In this document: positions 12,858 to 26,633 of the stretch, one piece after another
How the letters are laid out: every line of letters starts with the position of its first letter
Numbering within the stretch: position 1 is the stretch's first letter
DNA from: Rhynchosporium graminicola
Lineage: Eukaryota > Ascomycota > Leotiomycetes > Helotiales > Ploettnerulaceae
Assembly: GCA_900074885.1 (NCBI GenBank)
Contig: FJUW01000036.1
Span: 310,001-374,000 of the forward strand
Direction: 5' to 3'
Length of the DNA stretch: 64,000 nt
Made by a program: the position numbers and the translations under genes
The notes under the pieces: generated by a model
What the model was told of the DNA's origin: nothing
Databases searched by the model: none
Seen by the model: the letters and a program-made list of their open reading frames with translations, nothing else

Positions 12858-15800
12858 ACTTCGCTAGCTATGCCCTACCCATTCGATCAACAAATCTCCT
12901 AGGGGTTTCTTACTGGTGAAGTCAGCATGTCGGCCAGCATATGCCTTTTCGATTTGTGAGCATATTGTCATCTTTACTCACTCTGGACATCGTTCTATCC
13001 AATAGCAATCGGACCGCTGGCTCACATGCTCGAAAGAGGCTTCGTTTCTTTTCAGCACTTGTGTTCATTTGACATTGCTGCGGCTACACGAGTGATAGGG
13101 GCATCCAGAGCCACCGCGGAGTGCAATCACGGAAGCTGAAGACGCGATTGTTCAGTAGCTTCAGACTACTTGTACTGTAGCAATAGCAGTGAATAGTCTA
13201 ATCTTGACTTCGACAACTCCCAAAAGCTATTAAGGAGTTTCCACCGCTCAGTTTTTCTTACCGTCATCGCATTCCTCCAAGCATCCACAAGATCTACCCA
13301 GGATCCAAGAAACAATCTCTCACGTCTGGTGATTATCCATTCCAATAGTCACATGTACCCGCCTGGCCGGTTTCCTCAATTTCAGCAAATAAGAATCAAG
13401 GAATAACCGGCTGCTTTTGGAAAACTTTCCGAAATGCCATGCTTCCCAATTGCCATGCCATGCAGTTGTTACATCACCATTTCTTTTCCGGATACAGCAG
13501 CTCCACTCACACCACTGCGTCGGGTCGCCTACGCAGCGCTCAAAAAGGAATTTGCGCAGGGCCACTTCCACTACTTCCGCATCACAAATATTGATCAGGT
13601 ACTCCTTCCAGTGAGCTCATTGAGTCTTCTTTATCTTCCTTTTGCGAACAGATCCTAGAACCAATCGGAAAACTGCATCTGAGGGCGGTGAGAAACGTCT
13701 GTCTAGAGAACCTTGGCTTCATCAGCCTAGAACTGTAGCTCTGTAGCTCCAACGCTAGAATACGACCAGACAGCTGCCAACGACCGCCGGGGCACCGCTA
13801 ACAACATCTCCCCGGGACCTCAGGGGCAGCTGAAGAATATTTACAACTGTTTGTGGGAAACCAGTTCTTGAGCTTGCCATGTATTCATTCACATGCAAAG
13901 AGGCATTCCACGATGATCCCACTGTTCTATTACCGCTTTGGACAAACCAACATTAGTTTTGATATGTAAAATTCTAAAGCAAAAGCAATCGCCGATTGAT
14001 TGTACAGAGCAAATGCGCGTGCGAGAGCCTTGACTATGCACGGTGATTCAATGTCTCAGTTACCTTATCTGAATATCAACTGAGTACAGACGAAGTACGA
14101 GCATTCGAAGCTCAAACTTGAACATCTCTTCGGCAAGGTCTCGCTAACTAAACTCAAAACTAAACCAAACTTCACAAACATCAAAGCTTTGGTCCCCTTT
14201 CCTAAGGTCAGCACACAGTTGCTCGAAATCAGAACGTTAGAGCTTCGAGAAGCTGCCTTTGCGTGTAAATTATGCAAGATTTCCATCATCATGGTGTGCG
14301 ACCTCCGTCCGTACCAGCGTAGTGACAGCTTTCGTGCGTCTGTTTCAAAATGGCTAACTCTGAGCGACTTCCCGCCAACAAGAGGAGCAGAGGCGTTGGG
14401 AATGAAGCCAGGTCAGATACGCCAATGAGAAGAATAGGAACTTGTCATCAGCTCGGTCTCTTGCTCGCCACGTTGAGTACACATTGGCAAGCTGACGGAC
14501 GAAGAAGGGGACATAATCTCAATCCCTTATTCTAGTACACTGAATTATGATTGATATGGAAGCAGACACGAAGAAAGACGCGCCAGCCAAGGTATTCCGC
14601 TCCTCCTTCGCGCCGATTATCAATCACCAGACTTTTTGGATATTCCGAGCTTTGATAAGGATTTTGCGAAACACATGGCCATCTTTTCTTCACTACCCTT
14701 TTCCTGTCCTACTTTCCTCTTTTACCCTCATCATCAACATGCCACATGGCAGGGACTCCACTGGGAGAAAAAAAATCTCTGTCCCAGCAAACAGGAAACG
14801 AAGGCTCCACTGCTGCGTCCGATCTTCCAGAAGCAATTTCGAAGTTTAAAAAGGATACATCCACTTCAACTGATCCACTAATTCCAGGAACGCTCAGGGG
14901 TGAGGCTGGCTGAAGGGCGGACGTGATTTCGCTAAGTGAGAGTGGACTAATTAATGCACCTAGCCGGCGATCAGTCAGTGTATTCTAAATCTGGAGATTT
15001 CAGGGTCCTCTATGCTAGTTTGTACGCGCAAGATATAGAGCATTGTTGCAGTGGTGTAAACTCCTTTATTTCGTTTGATACAAGTGATTTAATACACTTT
15101 AGATTTCAGAGATTCGTTGTTTAGTAACGGCCATCTTAATTTCAAAGCACGCACAAGAAAAAGTGCATGAGAAAGGGGCCAAGCAAGGTTATATCTGGCC
15201 TCACCTGAAGCTATGCACGACCCGCAAGATCCCCCGGTAGTAACACAGTTAGATGGAGCTCATCGCCCCATCGCCACTGCGCTGCAAGCCTATAACGTAA
15301 GTTGGATGGATATCGGATGAGCTGAAACCTCGTTTCAGTTCTAGACGGACCTGATGCATGGCGTTGCAGTAGATGGCCATGAGGTTCACCATGCCATATC
15401 AAAAGACCATGAGCCCTCCTGAGGTGGATCTATCGCCAGGGCATTTCGGTCTGATGTTTGAGTTGCGAGACGTCACAACAGGACGAGACCAGACGAAACA
15501 AACCTACATCTCCGACACAGAATCACGAGCCTCGTTATGGCACCGTCTTTCAGTTCGTTGAAAGCCGAGAGACGTTCGTAAACGGCGAATATCAATGCCG
15601 AAAGGGGTGTAGAATGCGAGCGTTGAACCTTCGCGAGTGACATGTCGACAGGCAGGCTTCCAGCTTCGTGTGAGATTGTGCTGCATGAATTGAGTAGCTA
15701 ATCAAGAGGTTAGCAAAGTTGATAATACTGGAGCCAATTTCTCGAAATAACCCCCAATTGCAGGGCTACCCTACACCCTAATGACGTAAAATGTCAACAA

Positions 15801-18800
15801 ACAGAATAAAGATGCTCGCCTTCTAAGCGAGATACTTCATCTCGGTACATTTACCTCCGTACATTGATCCCGCACCTTTGACGCAGAATTATTATCGAGT
15901 CTTCGTGGAATCTCCTTTTTGAGTCATTACCAAAGCTTTATCCTTGCATTAACTCAATTCGCCTTGTTGAACAACTTATCCTCTCTAGCATCCTCGCAGG
16001 CCAGCCATCCTGGGCTTCCGCATTGCAGTAGCCAAGGACAACCCAGCTTCGCTGGCGTTGCGATCAGTATGCAATCAACGCAAACCCAAAGCACAATTGA
16101 CCTTTTCTAGTCCGGGAGTGCCGGACGCTAGACCCTGTAGATTGAGTGAGGCATGAACGTTAATGAAGGCCTGCCGAGCTGAGCTTTGTTGCAGAGTGTG
16201 GCTCAGGATATCAGAAGGTTCGTCGAAGTCCAACATCAGCCGGCTCGACGCGTGCCGCAAAAGTCAACACAGACCTTGGCAGAACTCTATCGTAAATACT
16301 CGGGCGGCATCCACGGTCAGTATAGACTATACAAAAGCACAAGTAATGCCTCTCATCCAATTGCGCATCCAAAAAAAAAAAAAAAGCCCTCCAGCTAGTT
16401 GTGCAAGGAACCTCTCAGTAGACCCAAAGCACAATTCTAAATATGCAAAATTCTAGTTGTGGCTGTCAATCCCCGCCAACGGGTCTGCGCACAGGTTGCG
16501 CTCAGGAAATTCCAGACCTGAGGATATGTGCTTCATGGACTATGACCGACCTCATGAACTTACTTCAAATGTACCCTTTTAATCACTAAATAGTAAGGTC
16601 ATGAGAGCATAAGGTCAACGTTGAATCAAAGTTTCATAGCCAAGTGACGTCCACGAGTGCCAGCTCGACTGCATGCACTGCAGCCCAGCGGGTATGTCTC
16701 TCGAGTTCCGGCAAAGCTTGTGCTTTGATATCCCAACGCAGGAACAGGAACGAACCAATCGTGGGGTAGTTCTTCGGATTGAGTGATTGACTTGAACCAT
16801 AGACGGATCCGTGCTTTGAACTACCGTCTTCTACAGTTCTAATAAAGTTAAATGGTAGCGTTCGGATGCAGAGAATAACGAGCCGGTGCTACTTTTATGG
16901 TTTCCCAGTGGAAATCTGCAGACGGGCCGCAGCGATAGGATGCACATCATGCGAGATGCAGTAGTACCTGTTAGGGAAGTCTGACATCGCAGCCGCAACT
17001 GTGTTCTGCAGGACAAGGACAAGTTCTCAAGTATTCATAGGACCTGGAGAGCCTAGATGTCAAAGTTGAAGCTTCTGCATACAGACAGATCAGCCGACCG
17101 GATTCAAGTAGTGGAAGTTGCCGAGGAAGGATGATAATGCCATTTACGCAGAGATGCATCGGGGATGTCGGATGAGAGGTGAGCGTACAGGGGTCTCTGC
17201 ACAATAGATTCAAGCGGCAGAGGAACAGCTCACAAGTCCTACTTGTGCTAGTGAAGATTTATATTATCAATTGCAATTAGGCGTTTTGCAGGCACATTTC
17301 ATTTCCAACTCTTGGTTCTATACCTCAAGTAGCATCTCCATGGGATGCTGTACGCTAAGTTTTACTTTCAAGACGGGGAGCGAGCCCTTGTTTAATTTTA
17401 CCACTATGTTCCAAATCCGGGAAGCCGCTCGATATCTCACTTGGCCGTAGACTAGAGAGGTGACGCAGACTTTCCAGTCGATTGCGCGCGACCGGGGACT
17501 GGCGATAAACACAGTATGGTAGGGTAATTGTCGATCTCGGGATTTTCATCGCAAAGAGCTACTGGAAAAGATCTAAAATGCTAGACGTGCTTTAGTCCGC
17601 CATCCAGTTCTAGTTCTCCGAGGTGGAGTCGACTCCTAGGAATTATTTGTGCCTGGTGGGTCTTTTGATTTTGTATTAGGACCCTGTATTCGGATCCCTA
17701 TTCTGGCTTTCAACACAACGGGTAGCTCCATCAACCTGATCAGACTAGAAATGGTGTTCATATTTTCGATCCTAAAGCCGATTATTTGATGACAGACTTT
17801 GTCTGTGAAGGTGTCGGGTGGCCAGGCATATGGTGGATGCCTAATGGAGACCTTCGTATCAGCCGGGCACCGTTTCAGAGATGGATGTTTCGATGCTGTG
17901 GCACTGGTAAACATCTCTGGTAGTGCTAGAATATTCAGAGCGAATATGAGACTCTCTGAATTTGCTTCACTTGCTTGGGCAGAAGACTCAGTAACTCATC
18001 GATCATGTGGCTGTTAGATTATTTCAAAACAAAATCGTACGTACCTTATTATGGCAGTTGTGCAGCCGGACGAGGCATAGCCGCACAGAAAAGAGCCACG
18101 CAGACCGAGATTATAAATTGCAAATTAATCCTTGCGCCGCCATTCTATACAGCGCATGAACACGCGTTGTTCAAAGCAATAGCAATTACGCGCTGCATGT
18201 TAAAGTGACAATTTCCCGATATATCCTATGGCTGCCAACATGCCAGTTCCCATACATGAATCTTGTGGAATCTTAGCGTTATGACGGCATTGTTTATTTT
18301 TCGGTTGTGCTAGCGGTTTTTGTTTAGCGAGCTCAAGGCGGAGCGGGTGAACACAAGCCCAAATAGGTTGTGAGACATGCGAAAGGATTAGTCTTCTATA
18401 CCTTAACTGGAAGTTCTATATGTTGCCCCTTCTCTCATATTATGCGAGTCTATGAGTGAACATGGAATACGTGGCAGGTTCCTCAACTTTTCAAGGCTCG
18501 TATCTTGGCCATTTTAGCCAGCTCACTTGAAGATATAATACTTCGTAGTACGTGCGGCTTCTGGAGCATTATTTGTCTTATCTTTCCGTCACTGGAAATA
18601 ATCTCGATACTGCTCCGCGTTTCCTATCGGAACTTATCCTAGCTCAGGTTCGAAACCGAGCAGAGATAAGATTTCCTGCCACAATTGCCCTTTATCGAAG
18701 ACACCAGCACAACACATCTCCATCTTTCCGGCAGCACGTTCATTCACAGTATTAACACATCTCACTTGCAAAAGATTGTTTTCCACCAGTAGCTTTTGGA

Positions 18801-21800
18801 CTCGCTTTGATTTGTGGGAAAAAGTGAACCGTAGCTTCAATTGGTGCGCGCTCCATGGCCGAAAAATACTACTTTTCTTAAGACCCACCGGTGGGAATTC
18901 AGATCCATGCCTTCTGATTGGCCCAAATCATATGAGTAGGCGTGGGTTGAGAATTACTGGCAAGGTGGGTCTGATTTATGATATAAGAAGTATCCTGATT
19001 TTATTGCACCCAAATACATTTGGAAATTCACCATCTCGTGCAGCGGTCAAGAAGAGTTCCTTGTGTCATGCCGTACACCTACAAAGCTAATCAATTACAC
19101 ATAATGTTAAGCAATCTTAATAGAGATAGCAAAACCTTGCCTGCGTGGCGCCCATGCGCTGTAATCAGAAAATATGCGGCAAGTGAAAGATGCTAAGAAG
19201 AGAGCGGCAGAAGCGGTTAAAAAACAGCCAGAAGTGAAGCGTTGGTATTTAGGGTGGTCAATTCTGTATGCGGGCGAGCGAGCGAATGGAATTAGCAGAC
19301 TACACAAGTGAACCTTTTGGCGGAAAGGTTCATACTGAGATGTGTGAAATTAAAGCACATCTGAAACTCCAGCAGAAAGATAACATGCGGAAGCCCTGTA
19401 AAAAGACGAGCGTGACTTGGGTACTTCCCGGCTGTACAATGATTTATTTTTCGCCGAACAGGTACATTTGGGTACTAGTAGAAGCAGGTGGTGGGTTTGA
19501 GTGTCTGCTGGCCTCCTGCTGGCGGCTGCCAGACGCCGGGAAGAGATCAGACGATAGCTTCAAGTTGCGGAATGTCAGAACGAGTCAGGATGTCATCAAA
19601 GAGAGACATGAGCGGCAACGACTCAAGTGAAACAGCGGAAAATCGGAGCATGGACATCTTTGAAAGTCAATACCATAAGCGAGCGAGTGAAACCTATCGT
19701 TCAGCAATTTAAACCTTCTCATGGAAAGTATCATAGTGAGAAGAAGAGATGAACGGGTTTCATGATATGACATTTGGGTTCGAGCTTTTTGCCATTGTTG
19801 CGACATTACCACGACTTGGATATGCCGGCTTGTAGAGGTATTTACTTCAAGTTGCTGTAATCGCCGATAGCAATGTGTCGCAACAACACTCGTAAGCTCG
19901 GACCCAGATTATAATGCGCGAAACCCATCCAAATGCGACACTACTGCGCTGAGAGTTGCTCGCCAAAGAGAGAGGTCATCGTCGCCTTCTATCTGGTCCG
20001 CTGATCTTGACAAGACCCTTCCAATTCAATGTCATCATCCACATATGACGATCCGCACCTCCAACTCGCTCTCCACTTCACCAAGGCAATTGATGTGGAT
20101 ATGCTCTAATTTCTGGTGTTGAAAACTCGCCACGTGGTATCCCCTGCTGATCTCAACCACAAACCCTTGTGTGATTCACAGAAAAGCAGGGTATCGAAGA
20201 ATCCATGGGTCAAGCATCAGCCAGGCGGTGAGAATAATTACCCAGGGCCAAATATTGTGATGCAATCATTGGATCCGGGCATAGGTCGCCGCATGACCTC
20301 TTCCTGCCAGCCACAAATTCCAAGGATTTGCTTAGAATTGAGACAATATCCAGGGTACCGAAATGGAGACTCGCAAAACTTGGAAGCCTTGTCCAGCAGG
20401 GCTGATACCGTACACCGTGCGCTGCGCGAAAGTTCCCACAAACCAGGGGCAAGAACTGGAAGTACCTGCATCAAGCGAGCATAGAAGAATTTCGAAGCTG
20501 AAAAAGAAGAAAACGGAGAAGCAAATGATGGATATGCGGCGGGTCAGCGGACTTTCTCCTTTGTGGATACACATGTTGCACCCCACGAGTACGGAGCCAC
20601 GAACAGAACTCCTGCTTCACCATCATCAGGAGAAAACTCAAACGGGAAGCTCCCACGATATCCTGAGTCGTGACCAGCTATTTTGTGCTTCACCGCCTGC
20701 TTTCTTTTGTGAATCTTCAAACGGGGCACTGGAGATTTTGTGGAAATGACATGATCGTGGAACAACTCTTTGTTTTCTGATCAGGAAATTTTCCGATGGT
20801 CGTGTCTCATCTTATGTCATCTGATGATTTCAGTTTGTTTTCGTTGCCGGAGAATTTATCGACACTTGAAAAATCACCGATATTCTGAACCTGGGAACCT
20901 TTCCAATATTGAAGCCACATCTCACCGACCTTGGTGTCTCGTCCTCAAAGTCTTCAATGCCCCTCATTTAGGACATGTTCATCTCAGCCCTCCAAAGGCG
21001 GTGACAAGGGAAGCAAGATGAGTCAACTCATGCCTGTCAGTTTGGGAGACAGTCAGCCTGACGTGTGAAAGAAAGTAAGACGAGGCTGCGATTACGCCCG
21101 CCCGTATTGCAGCTTAATTTACATGCATCATGTTTCGATGTACGTAGTATGTTGTGCAGGCAAGGGTTGGGGTTCTGTGTGATTGAGGCTGAGACCATGA
21201 AAGAAATCAGGCTGTTTGCATCGCATACATAAATCCCGTATTTGGGTATTCTTGGGTTTAGAAGTTCGAGTAAGCGCTGCGGATGTGAGTTATACATGGA
21301 TGTATGGTGTTTTCGCTATGAGATTGTTTAAAGCAAAGTAAACTCGTACCATGAAGAGGTCTGAGAGCTGAGTGATACGGATCGAGGTGTGATGCGCGTG
21401 AAGCATGCGATCCTGGCGTTTAGATACCTGTACGGCGTTTATATGAAGCCGTGGGGTAGCATTTTGCGATATCTCAAAATACACGTTTCCACATTTCAAC
21501 ATGGCTGGCCACCACTTGGAACCCGTTGGGTGTTGGTTGTCAGATTCCATTTTCGCCGTCGATCATGCGTTGGACCGAAAGATGCACAGACCAATGAAAA
21601 CGTTCACAACTCCGTCGTTCTTGAAGGTTACGATGAGAGTAAAGATTCAAGCGCCCGCTCAGACACAGTTGTGAAGTTCCCCTACCGCCGAGCCGCTGGG
21701 CGTCCCATCACACCTCCTCAACCTCCAACTGATCACTTCAATCAAAACTAGCTCCCTTTCAAAGTCAGAAGAGTAAAGTTGGGAAAGATTGTCTGTTTAA

Positions 21801-22232
21801 CGAAGCAAAGCCGAAGCCTTACGACCAATCTTACGATTCTATATGTTTTGAGACATTAACGGGCGCTGCCGCCGTCGTCATACTAGGAAAGAATAGGCTC
21901 GAGAGCTCGCAAGTGGGCTGACGTTTGAGCAAGCACACGAAACATTGATCGACAAGATGATCGAGTTAGACTTGAGATATTCCGTGTGTGCGGCAAGCAT
22001 ACGCGTGGTGATCAGTCCATCTACAACGAACTGATGCCATTTCTGGAGATGAACTTCCTACCATTCGACTTCCGGCAATATCATAGCGGGAGTTGACGTA
22101 GTTCATGAACCATATTGGCTATCACCCATGTCGCACATGTCGAAAAGGGATATCGAGAGAGTATACGCGTACAACCCATCTTAGCTGACGTAGCTGTATC
22201 AGAAGAGACACACGCTCAGAGGTTTGGTCGCA
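12858..22232. other. Long stretch without a recognisable gene
   Basis: Only short open frames are present. A few peptide-like islands (about 13480-13600 plus, 16186-16330 plus) could be remnants of exons but have no detectable partner exons or family resemblance. A 15-base A run lies at 16370-16384. I see no RNA gene or mobile element here. Confidence 0.45.
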
Positions 22233-23067
22233 TCAATCTTCATCCTGTGGCATTTGCGTAGACGATATCCAGTTTTCCATGGTTGCCTGTCCGCCTGCCA
22301 AATTTGCCGCTGCTTTGCTCTTCTTATCCCTTCGCTTGACTACGAGACAGAGGACGCGGCCGTAGATTGAGAAGCCGTCGTATGTAGTGTCCATACCCAG
22401 TTTCTTTTTATCGTCAATTGCCTCCTCGGCTTCACCATCTCTTCTGCGTTTTGGTAAAGGTTCGGAACCTGGACTTGATGACTGTGATGTGCTTGTTGTA
22501 GTTCGCGGTCGCTTGGGTCTGCTGTCAGATACGAACAGTCCGTCTTCAGATTCGACATCGTCTGCTTCAGGTAGATCTTGTAGAACCAGATCTTCGTCGC
22601 TCTCCTCTCTAGTAATCACTGGCCCATCTTCTACCTCAATTGGGGCATCTCCCGTGTCTCCTGTAAGTTTCGCAGAATTGGACTGTATCGCTTTCTTACT
22701 CGGTTCTCGTAATGTCTTCTGCTTCGTGAGAAGAGTGTGGCGAGTGCTGGTCTCCGTCAAGAAAATAGACACTTCGAAGTCCTCTACTACAATCAGCATT
22801 CAACATTCACATATCTCTGAATATCGGCATACCCTCCACCACAACATCCTTCACGCCTTTCCTCTTGCTGCCCTTTCCTTTGCTGCGTTCGTTCTCTTCG
22901 CGGAGTTTGGGAAGGACTAGAGGTCGAACGCTTTCGATGACACGAGGTAGGATAGGATTGCGCGAGTTGAGGAGCCAGCTTTCTGCTAGAGCTGGATTAT
23001 CGACGTAGATGCGACACTCTAGTACAGAAAATTTGGTGATTCGTAGATATCTCCGGATTGGCGCCAT
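22233..23067 (-). CDS. Conserved fungal protein of unknown function with PIP-box-like tail
   Basis: Two exons: 23067-22833 and 22786-22233, joined across a 46-bp intron (GTATGC donor, TGCTGAT branch-like site, TAG acceptor). The product is 262 residues. The N-terminus (MAPIRRYLRI, then VLECRIYVDNPALAESWLL) runs into a basic KGKGSKRKG stretch and then DFEVSIFLTETSTRHTLL, which together look like a globular domain. Residues about 110-160 are acidic and Ser-rich (ESDEDLVLQDLPEADDVES). Basic clusters (KRPR and KRRR) look like nuclear signals. Near the C-terminus Q245-I252 (QATMENWI) has the spacing of a PCNA-interacting motif, with Trp in an aromatic position. I recall similar proteins in other ascomycetes but cannot name a function. 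A nuclear role in DNA metabolism is an inference from the motif alone. Confidence 0.75.
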
Positions 23068-23849
23068 GATCGGTAACTTGTGGTCCAGGTGGTGTCAGTG
23101 AGGATGAGACGTGATATTGAGATAATCAGCCTCGCGTAGCTATCTCAGCCTTGCATCGCAACTATCACATCTACCCACGTTACCATTATACATTTAAACT
23201 TGAGTCTTTCGAGAGAAAGACACGAGCTCAGCTGATCTTTGGTTTCTCTAAGTTTGCAGTCTATTCATGTTTCTTTGCCATCTGTATAGCCATTACGAAG
23301 TATTTACTTCAGGCCCTCGGCATGTAGTTTTTCCTTTCCGTCTTGGCGAGCTATGACTGCCCATGTCAAGTCGCCTCGGCATCAAGAGAATGTCAACAAA
23401 CATTTCAGCACATGTGAACCCAACTCAGGATATTTTTCTCACAACGAGCTCAGTTTGTCGGTTAGATCAAAAGAAAATTACATTGTGCTGTTATCTTTCT
23501 TTATTGCTCACCCAAAGAGTTGTCGGAAATCCCGGGAAGTACGGGCTCCACCGCATCCCGGAGGATACCGGACCCCGAAATCTTATAAGCGCAATGTATT
23601 TCAAAAATTTCGTTTTCATTTTGTTATTTCAAGGAACTAAGTAGTTCAAGAGTGGTCGTTATCCGTCCCTTTTGTCGTCAGGTATGGATTCGATTTAAGC
23701 ACTTCCGTACGCAACAGCCGAAGTTTCCGGAGTAGTTCAGTGCTGAAAGGACTTCTTCGAAGATGTGTCTCAACCCAAGAACTTGATGCTTCGAAAGGAA
23801 GTTAGTGCGCTTTCATACTAGTATCTCCCACGTTCTGACATCCTGTATA
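23068..23849. other. Intergenic, between divergent genes
   Basis: This is the upstream region of the 22.2 kb gene and of the broken NADH dehydrogenase gene. No family-like frame was found. The first exon of the dehydrogenase, with its mitochondrial presequence, should lie here but is not recognisable. Confidence 0.4.
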
Positions 23850-25690
23850 TCATGAGCGTGTAGTCATCCTAGGCTCAGGGCAAGTTTCCTGTCCCAATAT
23901 CAGACTCACGTCTCATATATCCCAGTTGGTCCAGCTTCGTCCTCTCACGAGAACTCGACCAGAAGAAATTCCAGACCGTGGTAATATCACCGGGATCTTA
24001 CTTCGCCTTCACTCCTCTCCTTGCTTCTACCGCTGTTGGTACTCTTGAGTTTCGCAATACTCTCGAGTCTGTCAGAGCGAGAGGAAAGGGTGTCGAGTTC
24101 TTCCAGGGCTGGGCGGATGATGTCAACTTTAGCCAGAAGAAGATTCAAATTGAAGAGAAACATGTGAAGCGGGCACTACGTGTGTCTGGTAATGAGGCTG
24201 GTGGGAATGATCATCCTGTCATTGCCAGAAAGAAGGGGAAAACTTTTCAGCTGGACTATGACAAACTTGTGATAGCTGTTGGATGCTATAGTCAGACTTT
24301 CAAGACTCCTGGTGTTAAATAGAATGCCTTCTTCTTGAAAGACGTTGGCGACGCTAGGAACATCAGGAAGAGGATCCTAGAATGTGCGTCGAAATCCGAG
24401 TTATGGGCAAAATTGACTCGGACCAGGTTTCGAAACTGCCTCATGTCCTACAACTTCGGAAAAGCTTCGTGATCAGCTCCTCAACTTCGCCGTTGTTGAT
24501 GGTGGTCGTGAGTGAACCACCCTTTCTCTGCTTCGTGACTGAGAAGTGTAGCTACTGGAGTTGAATTTGCTGCTGAACTATTCGACCTGTGTCACGAGGA
24601 TCTGAAGAAACTGTACCCTAATTTGATTCCACATATCAAAATCTCCATCTACGATGTCGCCAACAAGATCCTCCCCATGCTTGATGCTTCTTTGGCAAAT
24701 TAGTATGTGCATCCCCGGGTTTTCATTCACTATTCCGGCAGCTTACAACTTTACCTTCTCTGTTTCGACCGACCAAATCTGACCCAAACTCTCCACAGCG
24801 CAATCAACCTCTTCAAACGCGACGGTATCCAAATTAAAACAGAAAATCACATTCAATCCTTGCAACCTGGCCTCCCAAGTTCCACAGACCCTTCCAACGA
24901 TGGTGCTGCTTCACTCTGACCACCAAAGAAGACGGCGAAGTCGGAGTAGGCATGTGCGTCTGGTCCACCGGCCTCATGATGAACCCTTTTGTCCAAGCCG
25001 CCCCCGACGATTTGCACACATATCCAGCCACATCCACCACTCTCTCTGCCGACATCCAATCTCCTTCCGATAAGAAATGGTCGCTAAAGCGTCATCCAAG
25101 ATCTGGTGGTCTGCTTGTCGATGATCATTTCCGTGTCAAGCTCGTTCCTCGTAATGAGTCCTCGCCATCATCAGAGGAAGGTGAAAAGGTCCCTGAAGCA
25201 ACTTTGCAAGATGTGTTCGCGATCGGGGATGTGTCCGTCATGGAAAAATCGCAATTACCCGCTACAGCACAAATCGCGAATCAGGAAGCAAAATGGTTGG
25301 GAAAAGCGACGAATAACGGGAATTTGAGCGAGAATGTGGGCTTCAAAGAATCTGGGGGTTATGACCTATTTGGGGAATATGAAGGCGATTATGCAAGCCG
25401 ACGGTGGGACGGAAGTCAAGGGGTATGTGTTCTTACTTTTATTTTTCAGTTTGGAGGAGGAGCAGAAGAAGAGGATTGCTTGGGGACTATGCTGCATATG
25501 CTGATATGGAGCAGGAGAATGGCGTGGATCATTTGGCGAGGAGCGTATCTGACGCAGACGGTCAGTTGGAGGAACAAGTTGTTGATTCCTATTTATTGGT
25601 GAACAGAATCTCCTCGATGGTGTAAATGTTCGACTGACTTGTTTTAGGTCTATCAATTGGATTTTTGGTAGGGACATCTCGCGGTTCTGA
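23850..25690 (+). pseudogene. Alternative (type II) NADH:ubiquinone dehydrogenase, broken
   Basis: Family: single-subunit mitochondrial FAD enzymes that pass electrons from NADH to ubiquinone without proton pumping. The FAD-binding start VVILGSG (23860) is followed by SFVLSRELD, FTPLLASTAVGTLEFR, LVIAVGC, ECFETASCPTTSEKLRDQL, GPTGVEFAAELFDL, WSTGLMMNPFV, DVFAIGDVS, ATAQIANQEAKWL, NMKAIMQADGGTEVKG and the C-terminal NWIFGRDISRF. Inferred introns are 23880-23925 (GC-AG), 24384-24426, 24508-24551, 24703-24798, 25423-25514 and 25599-25647. Lesions: a TAG at 24320-24322 where the family has GVKEHAFF; a one-base loss near 24902-24908; a one-base gain near 25341-25350; and Asp for the first Gly of the NAD-binding GGGPTG motif. 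The presequence exon is not found. Splice sites are preserved, so inactivation looks recent, unless the indels are assembly errors. Confidence 0.85.
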
Positions 25691-26633
25691 GTATCACTTG
25701 ATCGACGTGTTGTCGTTTTTAAAGCTAATGAAGTACACCGTCGACTGTTTTAATATTGTTCGAAAACATTTTGTTTAATCTGACCACCTCGCTAGTAGGA
25801 AACACCTGATCTGGAATTTTCGCCGTCTTTTCCACCGCGCGGGTCGCCAATCTACTGCTTTATGGTCAAGATCGAAGCTTGAGTCATTTCCGTACCAATC
25901 TAGTCACCCCGTTTCATGTTTGAGCCATTATTGTCGTCCTCACCTTGAAACGTCGTTCTGCCCCCTCGTGAATATAAGGTATTCTATAACAAAACCAGTC
26001 TGCAAATAAGAGCTTCGTCCTTGAATAGCACGTAAGCAGTGAGTTTAGGTAGATATATTTTAAGCTAATAGCGCCTGCCCATAGTGACTTCGATGCACGC
26101 GATCGCCCTTCGCCCATCACTAAAATCGCTGAAAATCGCTTAATTTTGATGAGGAATCGTGAATTCGCGACATCAATTTACTGTCAACTAGAATAATATA
26201 CTAACAAGAATAAACTTGAGAATCCCTGATCAAGAAAAGTTACTATCAAGAGGTTCGTCGTAGCGCAATTTATTTGGTGTGATAGTTGTCGTTCAGATCA
26301 ATCATGCAAGTGGTGACTTTTGGTAGTATTTGGGCATGAGGGCCTCAAAACGGGTGTCACTGGTTATATACGCAAATCTGTCACATGCACGACGGTTCTG
26401 CACGCGCCAGAGACGCAATAGGCTCAAATTCAATTCTGGGGCGCAATAAAGCGGTTGGTACGCCTCGCCGCAGCATCGCTAATTCATGCACACCGCGTCT
26501 TTCCATCAAAGCATCGTGGAGGCCAAATTTTTCAGCCTGACAAAATAATGTATCTGAATCTACACTCTCTCATTTAGTCCATACTGAGGACTCGATAGAA
26601 AGGTGTATGTGATCACAATTAGTCCACACTAAG
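25691..26633. other. Intergenic, nothing recognised
   Basis: No family-like frame or RNA gene was seen between the dehydrogenase relic and the NACHT relic. Confidence 0.5.

Noticed and set aside
16370..16384. A15 run as the tail of a LINE or processed transcript
   Set aside because: No upstream coding trace of a reverse transcriptase and no target-site duplication was seen.
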